Source of the DNA: Nonomuraea ceibae
Lineage (GTDB): Bacteria; Actinomycetota; Actinomycetes; Streptosporangiales; Streptosporangiaceae
NCBI RefSeq assembly: GCF_019396325.1
Contig: NZ_JAHKRO010000002.1
Span: forward strand, 124,001-188,000
Length of the DNA: 64,000 nucleotides
Reading direction: 5' to 3'
Positions 41,733-49,968 of this stretch are shown here, one piece after another (the first letter of the stretch is position 1; each line of letters starts with the position of its first letter). The translations under genes were made by a program, and so were the position numbers. Below the pieces are notes generated by a model. The model did not search any database. It saw nothing but the letters and a program-made list of their open reading frames with translations, and had not been told where the DNA came from.

Positions 41733-42548
41733 CTATGCCGCGGGCCGAACGTGCACGACGTCGCCGGCGCTCAGCGCGGCGGTCTCGGCGCCGGTGTCGA
41801 CCTGGAGCTGCCCGGCGGTGTCGACGCCGGTGGCCAGGCCGGTGAGCGCGCCGCCGCCGGGCAGCTCGACGCGCACGCGGCGGCCGATCGTCGCGCAGGA
41901 CGCCTGGTAGGCGGCGCGCAGCCCGCACGCGTCGGCGTCGCCGCCCGCCTCGGTCCACTCGCGGTAGTGGACGTCGATCTCCCGGAGCGTCGCCCGCAGC
42001 AGCGGGTCGCGGTCGAGGCAGGCGGCCTCCTCGACGGCCAGCGACGTGCCCGTCTCCACGGGCAGCTCGTCCCGCGTGAGCAGCACGTTCAGGCCCATGC
42101 CGATGACGACGGCGTCACCGGACCGCTCGGCGAGCACCCCGGCCAGCTTGCGCTCGCCGATGAGCAGGTCGTTGGGCCACTTCAGGCGTACGTCGACCTC
42201 GGCCAGGCGGCGCACCGCCGACGCGGCGGCCACCCCGAACAGCAGCGGCAGCCAGCCGAAGGCGGCGACCGGCACGGTGGGCCTGAGCAGGATGGAGAAG
42301 GTCAGCCCCGCGCGGGCCGGGGCGCCCCAGGCGCGGCCGAGCCTGCCCCGCCCGGCGGTCTGCTCCTCGGCGACCAGCACCCGCCCCTCCTCGGCGCCAT
42401 CCCGGGCGGCCCTGGCCAGGTCGGCGTTGGTGGAGCCGGTGCTGTCGACGACGGTGACGCCGGTCCACAGGGAGCCGGGCCGCAGCAGGGCTCGGTTGAG
42501 CGCCTGCTCGGAGAGCGGCGGCCGGTCGAGGTCGGAGTAACGAGACAC
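41733..42548 (-). CDS. birA: Biotin--[acetyl-CoA-carboxylase] ligase BirA
   Basis: A 271-aa group I biotin protein ligase without the N-terminal DNA-binding domain. AGRGRLGRAWGAP is the biotinyl-5'-AMP loop and LKWPNDLLIGERKLAGVL the ATP/biotin site; a C-terminal SH3-like domain ends the protein. It loads biotin on acyl-CoA carboxylase. GTG at 42548 is used; the frame stays open much further upstream but only antisense to the next gene. Near accD5/accE, as in mycobacteria, although several genes now intervene. Confidence 0.94.
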   Translation of the reverse strand: MSRYSDLDRPPLSEQALNRALLRPGSLWTGVTVVDSTGSTNADLARAARDGAEEGRVLVAEEQTAGRGRLGRAWGAPARAGLTFSILLRPTVPVAAFGWLPLLFGVAAASAVRRLAEVDVRLKWPNDLLIGERKLAGVLAERSGDAVVIGMGLNVLLTRDELPVETGTSLAVEEAACLDRDPLLRATLREIDVHYREWTEAGGDADACGLRAAYQASCATIGRRVRVELPGGGALTGLATGVDTAGQLQVDTGAETAALSAGDVVHVRPAA

Positions 42549-42602
42549 CCGTCCATCTTGCCGTGGTCGGGGGCATGGCCGTGCCGGGGAGAAGATGGGG
42601 AC

Positions 42603-44804
42603 ATGAGGAGACTGGATCCGCGCAACTGGGCCTCGTGGCGGCCGTTCGGGCTGGGGCTGCGCAAGCCGAACAACTACCTTGAGCTGGTCAAGGCGTTCCG
42701 GGCGGTCAAGGGCAACCGGCGCTACGCGTGGCGGATCCTCAACCAGGGCACCTGCGACGGCTGCGCCCTGGGCACCAAGGGCATGCGCGACTGGACCATG
42801 CCGGAGATCCACCTGTGCAACATCAGGCTGCGGCTGCTGCCGCTCAACACGATGCCCGCGCTGGACGTGTCGCTCCTGCGCGACGTCTCGGGGCTCAGCG
42901 GCAGGAAGAGCGCCGAGCTGCGCGAGCTGGGCCGGCTCCCCTACCCGATGCTGCGGCGCGCCGGCGAGCCCGGCTTCACCCGCGTCTCCTGGGACGAGGC
43001 GCTGCGCGTGGCCGCAGGCGGGCTGCGCGACACCCGCTTCGGCGCCTATCTGACCAGCCGCGGCATGCCGAACGAGAACTACTACGCGGCCCAGAAGGCG
43101 GTGCGGGCGCTGGGCACCAACAACATCGACAACGCCGCCCGCATCTGCCACTCGCCCTCGACCGTGGCGCTCAAGGAGGCGATCGGGGCGGCGGCCACGA
43201 CCTGCTCCTACACGGACTGGATCGGCTCCGACCTGATCGTCTTCATCGGCTCAAACCCGTCGAACAACCAGCCGGTGGCGATGAAGTACCTCTACCACGC
43301 CAAGAAGGCCGGCACCCGGATCGCGATGGTCAACGCCTACCGCGAGCCGGGGATGGAACGCTACTGGGTGCCGTCCAACGCCGAGTCGGCGGTGTTCGGG
43401 ACGAAGATCACCGATGACTTCTTCGGCGTGAACGTGGGCGGCGACATCGGGTTCCTCAACGGGGTGCTCAAGCATCTGATCGAGGCCGGCGCGGTGGACG
43501 AGGAGTTCGTGGCGCGGCACACCACCGGGTTCGAGGCCGTGCGCGAGGCGGTGGCCGGGCAGTCGTGGGAGACGCTGGAGGCGCTGTCCGGCTCGACCCG
43601 CGCCGACATGCGGCGCATGGCCGAGCTGCTGGCCGAGGCCAGGTCGGCGGTGCTGGTGTGGTCGATGGGCATCACGCAGCACTCCTACGGCGAGGACAAC
43701 GTGCGCGCGATCGTCAACCTGGCGCTGGCGCGCGGGTTCGTCGGGCGTGAGGGGTGCGGGCTGATGCCGATCCGCGGCCACAGCGGGGTGCAGGGCGGGG
43801 CCGAGATGGGGGCGTACGCGACCGGGCTGCCGGGCGGGCTGCCGATCACCGAGGCCAACGCCGCGAAGTTCACCGGCATGTGGGGGTTCGAGGTGCCCGC
43901 CACGCCGGGGCTGACCGCGACCGACATGATCGACGCGGCCCACGCGGGCGAGCTCGACGCGCTCGTCTCCTCCGGCGGCAACTTCCTGGAGGTGCTGCCC
44001 GACCCCGCCTACTGCCGGGAGGCCCTGGCGCGGCTCAAGCTGCGGGTGCACGTCGACATCGTGCTGTCGTCGCAGATGCTGGTGCCCGCCGAGGGCGACG
44101 TGCTGCTGCTGCCCGCGCAGACCCGCTACGAGATGACCGGCGGCGTGACCGAGACCTCGACCGAGCGGCGGATCATCTTCTCGCCAGAGGTGGAGGGGCC
44201 GCGGATCGGCGAGGCGTGGCCGGAGTGGAAGATCTTCACCGAGCTGGCCGCCCGCACCCGGCCCGGCATCGCGGCGAACGTGCGCTTCACCGGCACCCCG
44301 CAGATCCGCGCCGAGATCGAGCGGGCCGTCCCGTTCTACGAGGGCATCGCCGGCCTCAAGCGCTTCGGCGACAGCGTCCAGTACGGCGGCGCCCACCTGT
44401 GCCCCGGCGGCCGCTTCCCCACGCCCGACGGCCTGGCCCGCTTCTCCCCCGTCGAGCCGCCCGCGCTGGAGCGCCCCGACGGCGCGTTCATGGTGGCGAC
44501 GCGGCGCGGCAAGCAGTTCAACAGCATGGTCCACGAGCGCCTCGACGGCTTCAACGGCGCGATGCGCGAAGCTGTGCTGATGAGCGAGTACGACGCCGAC
44601 CGGCTCGGCCTGCCCGACGGCGCCCCCGTCGAGCTGCGCTCGGGCGAGCGCGCCTACCGGGGCAAGGTGCTGCGGGCGCCGCTGATGCCGGGCAACCTCC
44701 AGGTCCACTGGCCGGAGGGCAACGTGCTGCTGGACGAGGCGCGGCGCTCCCCGCAGGCCCGCATCCCCGACTACAACGCGCTCGTCACGGTGCGGCCGCT
44801 GTGA
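42603..44804 (+). CDS. FdhF/YdeP-type molybdopterin oxidoreductase
   Basis: A 733-aa molybdenum enzyme of the formate dehydrogenase alpha/YdeP group. Cys51, Cys54 and Cys72 stand where the N-terminal iron-sulfur site would be, with one cysteine fewer than a full 4Fe-4S motif. Cys182 in AARICHSPS matches the molybdenum-ligand (Cys/Sec) of formate dehydrogenases. A molybdopterin-dinucleotide binding domain ends the protein. The adjoining fdhD gene supports formate dehydrogenase-like activity. No separate electron-transfer subunit is encoded. ATG at 42603 after GAGAAGATGGGG. Confidence 0.92.
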   Translation: MRRLDPRNWASWRPFGLGLRKPNNYLELVKAFRAVKGNRRYAWRILNQGTCDGCALGTKGMRDWTMPEIHLCNIRLRLLPLNTMPALDVSLLRDVSGLSGRKSAELRELGRLPYPMLRRAGEPGFTRVSWDEALRVAAGGLRDTRFGAYLTSRGMPNENYYAAQKAVRALGTNNIDNAARICHSPSTVALKEAIGAAATTCSYTDWIGSDLIVFIGSNPSNNQPVAMKYLYHAKKAGTRIAMVNAYREPGMERYWVPSNAESAVFGTKITDDFFGVNVGGDIGFLNGVLKHLIEAGAVDEEFVARHTTGFEAVREAVAGQSWETLEALSGSTRADMRRMAELLAEARSAVLVWSMGITQHSYGEDNVRAIVNLALARGFVGREGCGLMPIRGHSGVQGGAEMGAYATGLPGGLPITEANAAKFTGMWGFEVPATPGLTATDMIDAAHAGELDALVSSGGNFLEVLPDPAYCREALARLKLRVHVDIVLSSQMLVPAEGDVLLLPAQTRYEMTGGVTETSTERRIIFSPEVEGPRIGEAWPEWKIFTELAARTRPGIAANVRFTGTPQIRAEIERAVPFYEGIAGLKRFGDSVQYGGAHLCPGGRFPTPDGLARFSPVEPPALERPDGAFMVATRRGKQFNSMVHERLDGFNGAMREAVLMSEYDADRLGLPDGAPVELRSGERAYRGKVLRAPLMPGNLQVHWPEGNVLLDEARRSPQARIPDYNALVTVRPL

Positions 44805-45634
44805 CCCGGCCGGGCCCGAGCAGGCGGGTGCGCGTGCGCGAGCTGACGGGCGGCTCGGCGGTGGAGCGGCGCGACGACCTGGCGACCGAGGAGCCGCTGG
44901 AGATCCGCCTGACGGCCGCGGGGGGCGTGCGCCGGACGATCGCCATCACCATGCGCACGCCGGGCCACGACTTCGAGCTGGCCGCCGGGTTCCTGCACGG
45001 CGAGGGGCTGGCGCACGACGACGGCATCGCCTCGATCGCCTACTGCACCGACGAGGACCTGCCGCCCGAGGCCCGCTACAACACGGTCACCGTGCGGCTG
45101 CGCGGCCCGATGCCCGAGCTGCCCGCGCTGGAGCGCCACTTCCTCACCTCCAGCGCGTGCGGCGTGTGCGGCTCGGCGAGCCTCGACGCGCTGCGCGGCC
45201 GTTGCCGCCCGCTCCCGCCCGGCGACCTGCGGCTCACCCCCGAGGTCCTGTACGGGCTGCCGGGCGCGTTGCGGGCCGGGCAGGGGGTGTTCGGCAAGAC
45301 GGGCGGCCTGCACGCGGCCGGGCTGTTCACCGCCGAGGGCGAGACGGTCGTGGTGCGCGAGGACGTGGGCCGGCACAACGCGGTGGACAAGCTGGTGGGC
45401 TGGGCGGCGATGAACGGGCGGCTGCCGCTGTCCGGCCACGTCCTCATGGTGAGCGGCCGGGCCAGCTACGAGATCATGCAGAAGGCCCTGGCCGCGGGCC
45501 TGCCGGCGGTGTGCGCGGTGTCGGCGCCCTCGTCACTGGCGGTGGACCTGGCCAGGGAGTTCGGCATGACGCTGGTCGGGTTCCTGCGCGGCGAGCGGTG
45601 CAACGTCTACGCGGACGCCAACAGAGTGGAATGA
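44801..45634 (+). CDS. fdhD: Formate dehydrogenase accessory sulfurtransferase FdhD
   Basis: A 277-aa protein with the FdhD signature TSSACGVCG; Cys120 and Cys123 carry the sulfur passed to the molybdenum cofactor. EDVGRHNAVDKLVGWA and VSGRASYEIMQKA are further family blocks. It activates the oxidoreductase encoded just before, whose stop it overlaps (GTGA at 44801-44804), a direct sign that this enzyme needs a sulfurated cofactor. Confidence 0.96.
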   Translation: MTRPGPSRRVRVRELTGGSAVERRDDLATEEPLEIRLTAAGGVRRTIAITMRTPGHDFELAAGFLHGEGLAHDDGIASIAYCTDEDLPPEARYNTVTVRLRGPMPELPALERHFLTSSACGVCGSASLDALRGRCRPLPPGDLRLTPEVLYGLPGALRAGQGVFGKTGGLHAAGLFTAEGETVVVREDVGRHNAVDKLVGWAAMNGRLPLSGHVLMVSGRASYEIMQKALAAGLPAVCAVSAPSSLAVDLAREFGMTLVGFLRGERCNVYADANRVE

Positions 45635-45676
45635 ACTGTTCCGTTCTGCTATAGTCGGAACAGAACGAACCGTTCC
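45633..45676. promoter_or_regulatory. Operator cluster of GTTC/GAAC half-sites before the epoxide hydrolase gene
   Basis: GTTCCG (45638) pairs with CGGAAC (45656), GTTCTG (45643) with CAGAAC (45661), and GGAAC (45657) with GTTCC (45672). They surround TATAGT (45650-45655), a good -10 element. Overlapping symmetric half-sites around the -10 are typical of a TetR-type repressor. No regulator gene is adjacent. Confidence 0.55.
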
Positions 45677-45692
45677 AGCTCTGGAGGTCGCC

Positions 45693-46766
45693 GTGATCCA
45701 CCCCTACCGCATCGAGATCCCCCAGGCCGACCTCGACGACCTGGCCGCCCGGCTGCGGCTGACCCGCTTCGCCGACGAGATCCCCGGCGCCGAGCAGGGC
45801 GTCGCCGTCGAGCGCGTCCGGCGCCTGGTCACCCGCTGGCGCGACGGCTTCGACTGGCGCGCCGTCGAGGCCAGGCTCAACGCCCTCCCCCAGTACGTCA
45901 CCGAGATCGACGGCCAGGACATCCACTTCCTGCACGTGCGCTCCGGCAACCCCGACGCGCTGCCGCTGATCCTCACCCACGGCTGGCCGGGCTCGATCGC
46001 CGAGTACCTCGACGCCGTCGAGCCGCTGTCGCGCCACTTCCACCTGGTCATCCCGTCGCTGCCCGGCTACGGCTTCTCCGGCCCGACCAGGGAGCTCGGC
46101 TGGAACAACCGGCGCATCGCCGCCGCCTGGGCCGAGCTGATGGCCCGCCTCGGCTACACCCGCTACGGCGCGGCCGGCAACGACGCCGGCTCGATGATCT
46201 ACCCCGAGGTCGGCCGCGTCGACCCGGAGCACGTTGTCGGCGTGCACGTCACGCAGGTCTTCTCCTTCCCGTCCGGCGACCCCGCCGAGTTCGCCGACCT
46301 GTCGGAGGAGGACCAGGCCGGGCTGGCCGTCCTCGACTGGTTCTGGAAGGAGAAGGGCGCCTTCAACGTCCTGCAGTCGCAGCAGCCGCAGACGCTGGCC
46401 CACGCCGTCACCGACTCCCCCGCCGGCCTGGTCGGCTGGCTCGCCCAGCTCTTCGACGAGGACCTGGACGACGACTTCGTGCTGACGAACGCCGCCATCC
46501 ACTGGTTCACCGGCACCGCGGCCTCCGCCCTGCGCCTGTACTGGGAGAACGCCCGCATGGAGCCCGTCACGGAGCCCACCACCGTGCCGCTCGGCCTGGC
46601 CATGGCCGAGGGCGACTTCAAGTCGATCCGGCGCTTCGCCGAGCGCGACCACGCGAACATCGTCTCCTGGAAGACGCTGCCCGCCCCCGCGCACGGCCAC
46701 TACACGGCCCACACCGCGACCGAGGCCCTGACGGACGACATCCGGGCGTTCTTCGAGGCCCTCTGA
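45693..46766 (+). CDS. Epoxide hydrolase (EHN-type alpha/beta hydrolase)
   Basis: A 357-aa protein with the N-terminal epoxide-hydrolase domain (YRIEIPQADLDDLAARL) and an alpha/beta-hydrolase core: oxyanion motif HGWPGS (96-101), nucleophile Asp164 in GNDAGS, and a C-terminal histidine in APAHGHYTAH. It opens epoxides by an ester intermediate; the physiological substrate is unknown. GTG at 45693 follows GGAGG by 5 nt. A repressor-type operator lies directly upstream, so expression is probably inducible. Confidence 0.92.
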   Translation: MIHPYRIEIPQADLDDLAARLRLTRFADEIPGAEQGVAVERVRRLVTRWRDGFDWRAVEARLNALPQYVTEIDGQDIHFLHVRSGNPDALPLILTHGWPGSIAEYLDAVEPLSRHFHLVIPSLPGYGFSGPTRELGWNNRRIAAAWAELMARLGYTRYGAAGNDAGSMIYPEVGRVDPEHVVGVHVTQVFSFPSGDPAEFADLSEEDQAGLAVLDWFWKEKGAFNVLQSQQPQTLAHAVTDSPAGLVGWLAQLFDEDLDDDFVLTNAAIHWFTGTAASALRLYWENARMEPVTEPTTVPLGLAMAEGDFKSIRRFAERDHANIVSWKTLPAPAHGHYTAHTATEALTDDIRAFFEAL

Positions 46767-46792
46767 CCAGCCCGAACGATCAGCCCGGCTGA

Positions 46793-48694
46793 TCAGTCCG
46801 GCTCGCGCCAGGCCGGGTCGTCGGCCGACAGCAGCACCAGGCCGCCGGTCAGCCCGTCGAGGGTGTCCTGCACGAGGTCGGCGCCGTGCTCGGCGAGCTG
46901 CCTGAGCGACGCGGTCAGGGTCTGCAGGTGCCGAAACGCCCTGCCGTACGCCCGCTGCTCCTCGATGGGGAGCAGCGGGATCTCGGCGCGCCGGACGTCC
47001 ACCCGGTGGGTCGAGGACATCGAGGCGTAGTGGCGCAGGTTGCCCTGGGCGGTGAGGAACCCGGCCAGGAAGTGCGGGTCCAGCCGCTCCGGGTCGGGGC
47101 GCAGCAGGTGGAGCTGGGTGCCGATGACGTCGCCGCCGCCGGAGACCACGACCGCCACCGGCGTCCTGACGACCTGCGGCACGAGCACGTCGCCGGGGCG
47201 GGTGCGGAGCTCCTTGCGCACCGAGCCGGGCGGGCCGGTGGCGGCGCGGCAGCGTACGACGTCCTCGGCCGTGAGGACGGGGGCCTCGGCGGGGACGGCG
47301 GGGGTCTCGCCGGGGCGGGCGGGGGCCTGCTGGTGGACGGTGAGCAGGTTGCGGCGTTCGAGCTCGGCCACCGGGACGAGCGGGCGGTCGCGGCCTGAGG
47401 GGGCCGGCTCGATGCCGGGGAGCAGCGCGAGCGTGTCGGCGAGCGTCTCGTGCAGGCGGTCGCGGCTGCGCACGATCCGCTCCGGCGACAGGCCGGACGG
47501 CGTGGCGGGCAGGTAGCGGCCGGGCAGCAGGTCGACCTCGTCGTTGAGCAGGTCGATGACGGGCACGGCGCGGCTCACGCCGGGCTCGTCGCCGCCGTCG
47601 CCGTGGCGGAAGCGTTCCCAGGCGGCCAGCGCCGTCGTGGCGAAGTCGCCCTGCCGGGCGGAGGTGTCGACCATCAGGACGGCCCCGGGCGGCGCCGATC
47701 CGCCGGGCCGGCACAGCACCCAGAGCGTGAGGCCGACGGACATGTTCGGCACGCTGCCCACGGGCAGGGCGATCACCGCGCGGAGCGCGCCCCGGCGCAG
47801 GAGCTGCGCCCTGATGCGCCGGCCCGACCGGCGACCGGCCGCGGCGGGCGGCATGAGCAGCACCGCGAACCCGCCCGGCACCAGGTGGGCCAGCGCGTGC
47901 TGGACCCAGGCGAGCTCGGGCTCGGTGCGCGGCGGCAGGCCGTACTCCCAGCGGGCGTCGGCGGTGAGCTCCTCGTAGCCCCAGTTGCGGTCGTTGAAGG
48001 GCGGGTTGCAGACGACGGCGTCGACGGCGGCGTCGGGGAACGCGTCGGCCCGCAGCGAGTCGCCCGCCCGGATGTCGGCGTCGCCGGGGCCGAAGGCCAG
48101 CGAGATCGCCGTCAGGCGGGCCGTGGCCTCGCTCAGGTCCTGGCCGAGGAGCTGCCCGGCGGACCGCTCGCGCACGGCGCGCAGCAGCATGCCCCAGCCG
48201 CAGGCCGGGTCGAGGACGCGGCGGGCGGAGGCGGGCAGGAGTGCCGCGATCAGATCGGCGACCGGCTTGGGCGTGAGGCTGGCGCGCTGCGACTCGGCGT
48301 AGCGCTCGTACAGGAACTGGAAGGTCTCCTCGGGGCCGGTCACGGCGGCGAGCTCGGCCAGCCCGCGCTGGGCGTCGTTCTCGGGGCGGGCCTCGCCCCG
48401 GCGGGCGCGCAGCAGGAACGAGCCGAGGTCGGCGATGAGGGCGGGCAGCTCGTCCTCGGCGACGCCGGCGCGCAACTCCTGCCAGAACCACTCGCGCCTG
48501 GGCAGCGGCCTGGCCTCGGTGTGGGCGCGCAGCCAGTCCTTGATCTCCTTCAGGGAGAAGGTGGGGCTGGCGGTGGTGCCGCCGACGGGTTGCGGGAAGT
48601 CGTCGTGGCGGCGGCGCCAGTTGCTCACGGCGGCGCGGCCGACGTCGCCCAGCCTGGCGATGTCCGCCGCGGTCACCTGGACGTCCCTGTCCAC
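46793..48694 (-). CDS. Orphan N6-adenine DNA methylase with HTH and specificity-like domains
   Basis: A 633-aa protein. Residues 5-60 form an AlpA/MerR-like helix-turn-helix (VTAADIARLGDVGRAAVSNW), 140-380 a type I (HsdM-like) methylase with DPACGWG (162-168) and NPPF (230-233), and 440-620 a region like half of a HsdS specificity subunit (IPLLPIEEQ). No restriction gene is nearby. It may be a solitary regulatory or self-marking methylase, or one part of a dispersed system. GTG at 48694 follows GAGGAG. Divergent from a NYN-domain gene. Confidence 0.88.
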   Translation of the reverse strand: MDRDVQVTAADIARLGDVGRAAVSNWRRRHDDFPQPVGGTTASPTFSLKEIKDWLRAHTEARPLPRREWFWQELRAGVAEDELPALIADLGSFLLRARRGEARPENDAQRGLAELAAVTGPEETFQFLYERYAESQRASLTPKPVADLIAALLPASARRVLDPACGWGMLLRAVRERSAGQLLGQDLSEATARLTAISLAFGPGDADIRAGDSLRADAFPDAAVDAVVCNPPFNDRNWGYEELTADARWEYGLPPRTEPELAWVQHALAHLVPGGFAVLLMPPAAAGRRSGRRIRAQLLRRGALRAVIALPVGSVPNMSVGLTLWVLCRPGGSAPPGAVLMVDTSARQGDFATTALAAWERFRHGDGGDEPGVSRAVPVIDLLNDEVDLLPGRYLPATPSGLSPERIVRSRDRLHETLADTLALLPGIEPAPSGRDRPLVPVAELERRNLLTVHQQAPARPGETPAVPAEAPVLTAEDVVRCRAATGPPGSVRKELRTRPGDVLVPQVVRTPVAVVVSGGGDVIGTQLHLLRPDPERLDPHFLAGFLTAQGNLRHYASMSSTHRVDVRRAEIPLLPIEEQRAYGRAFRHLQTLTASLRQLAEHGADLVQDTLDGLTGGLVLLSADDPAWREPD

Positions 48695-48815
48695 AAGCTC
48701 TCCTCAACGACGACGTGGCAAAAACCTACCCATGTCACACAACGACAGAACCAATGCTGGTCGATTCCATCAACACATGCTTCACTGGACATACGTAACG
48801 GAAGGGCCAGATGCC

Positions 48816-49280
48816 GTGAAGCCCACCACGTGGTGTCGAGGCAGGGCGGTGCACCTGCTGGACATAGAGAACCTGACCGCGACGAGCCTGCCGACCACCG
48901 CGGAGGTCGCCGCCGTGATGGCGCTGTACCGGTCGATCGTGCCGATCGGGCCGATGGACCAGTTCATCGTGGCGGTCAACCACAAGGCGCTGGTCCAGGC
49001 CGGGATCGCGTTCCGCGGCGTGCAACTGCTCGTCAGATCCGGCCCCGACGGCGCCGACCGGGCCCTGGTCGAGACCGCGTACGTGGACCGTCTCGGGCAG
49101 CGCTTCGACCGGGTGGTGATCGGCTCGGGCGACGGTTTCTTCACCGAGCTGGCGGTCTGGCTGCTCACGCAGGGGGTGGGGGTGACCGTGGTGTCCCGCC
49201 GGGGATCGCTCAACTGGCGCCTGTACGCGGCGGTGCGTGACGCGGTGGCCTTCGAGCCGCCCGCCCCGATCGCCGCCTGA
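48816..49280 (+). CDS. NYN-domain (PIN-like) protein
   Basis: A protein of about 154 aa. VHLLDIENLTA and VVIGSGDGFFTELAVWL match the acidic metal-site motifs of NYN/LabA-type PIN nuclease domains, followed by VTVVSRRGSLN. It is probably a small single-domain RNase or nucleic-acid-binding protein. GTG at 48816 behind GGAAGGG is preferred; in-frame ATGs at 48732 and 48777 would add residues from the AT-richer intergenic stretch. Divergent from the orphan methylase. Confidence 0.78.
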   Translation: MKPTTWCRGRAVHLLDIENLTATSLPTTAEVAAVMALYRSIVPIGPMDQFIVAVNHKALVQAGIAFRGVQLLVRSGPDGADRALVETAYVDRLGQRFDRVVIGSGDGFFTELAVWLLTQGVGVTVVSRRGSLNWRLYAAVRDAVAFEPPAPIAA

Positions 49281-49311
49281 CCAGGCGTTGCGCCGGGCGC
49301 TAAGGTGAGGC

Positions 49312-49968
49312 GTGCTCATTATCTTCGGCGTGCTGGCCGTGGCCAACGTGTTCTCCGTGGCCCTGGGGATCGAATGGCTGGAGTGGGCGACCAAGCCGCT
49401 GCTCTGCCCGGTGCTGGCCGCGTACGTCATCCGGCGGGCGCCGGGACGCCGGCTGCTCGCCGTCGGGCTGCTGCTCGCCGTCGGGCTGCTGTTCGCCGCG
49501 GCCGGCGACGTGGCCCTGCTCATCGAGGGGCAGGCCGCCTTCATCGCCGGGATGACGGCGTTCCTGGTGATGCAGATCTGCTACATCGTGGTGTTCGTCC
49601 GCGAGGGGTCGCGCCCGCGCTGGGGAGCGGCGGCCTACCTGCTGGTGTGGGTGGCCGCCGCGATGGTGCTGTGGGAGCCGCTGGGCGCCCTGGCCGCGCC
49701 CGTGCTCGGCTACGGGCTGGCCCTGATGACGATGGCGGCCTTCGCCGGCGGGCTCGGCCTCGTCGCCGGGCTCGGCGGGGCGCTGTTCGCCTTCTCCGAC
49801 TTCCTCGTCGGGCTCGGCGTGGCCGGGATGGGCTTTCCCGGCCGGAGCACCGTGCTGATGACCACCTACATCCTGGGCCAGCTCCTCATCGTGCTGGGCG
49901 TGCTGGGGTCAGCCCGTGTTCTGCAGCCCGGCGGCGACGCCGTTGACCGAGAGCAGCAGCAGCGTTGA
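49312..49968 (+). CDS. YhhN/TMEM86 family membrane protein (lysoplasmalogenase-like)
   Basis: A 218-aa protein with about eight helices and the YhhN blocks AAAGDVALL and LFAFSDFLVG, whose aspartates are the proposed catalytic residues. Mammalian TMEM86B cleaves the vinyl ether of lysoplasmalogens; the bacterial substrate is unknown. GTG at 49312 has TAAGGT 5 nt before it. The C-terminal ~20 residues run into the ppc gene on the other strand (60-bp overlap). Confidence 0.86.
   Translation: MLIIFGVLAVANVFSVALGIEWLEWATKPLLCPVLAAYVIRRAPGRRLLAVGLLLAVGLLFAAAGDVALLIEGQAAFIAGMTAFLVMQICYIVVFVREGSRPRWGAAAYLLVWVAAAMVLWEPLGALAAPVLGYGLALMTMAAFAGGLGLVAGLGGALFAFSDFLVGLGVAGMGFPGRSTVLMTTYILGQLLIVLGVLGSARVLQPGGDAVDREQQQR

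Noticed and set aside
42549-43151. N-terminal extension of birA
   Set aside because: In frame, but wholly antisense to the molybdopterin oxidoreductase gene; BirA homology starts at 42548.
48435-48815. N-terminal extension of the NYN gene at 48816
   Set aside because: Mostly antisense to the methylase N-terminus and then AT-richer intergenic sequence; NYN homology begins after 48816.
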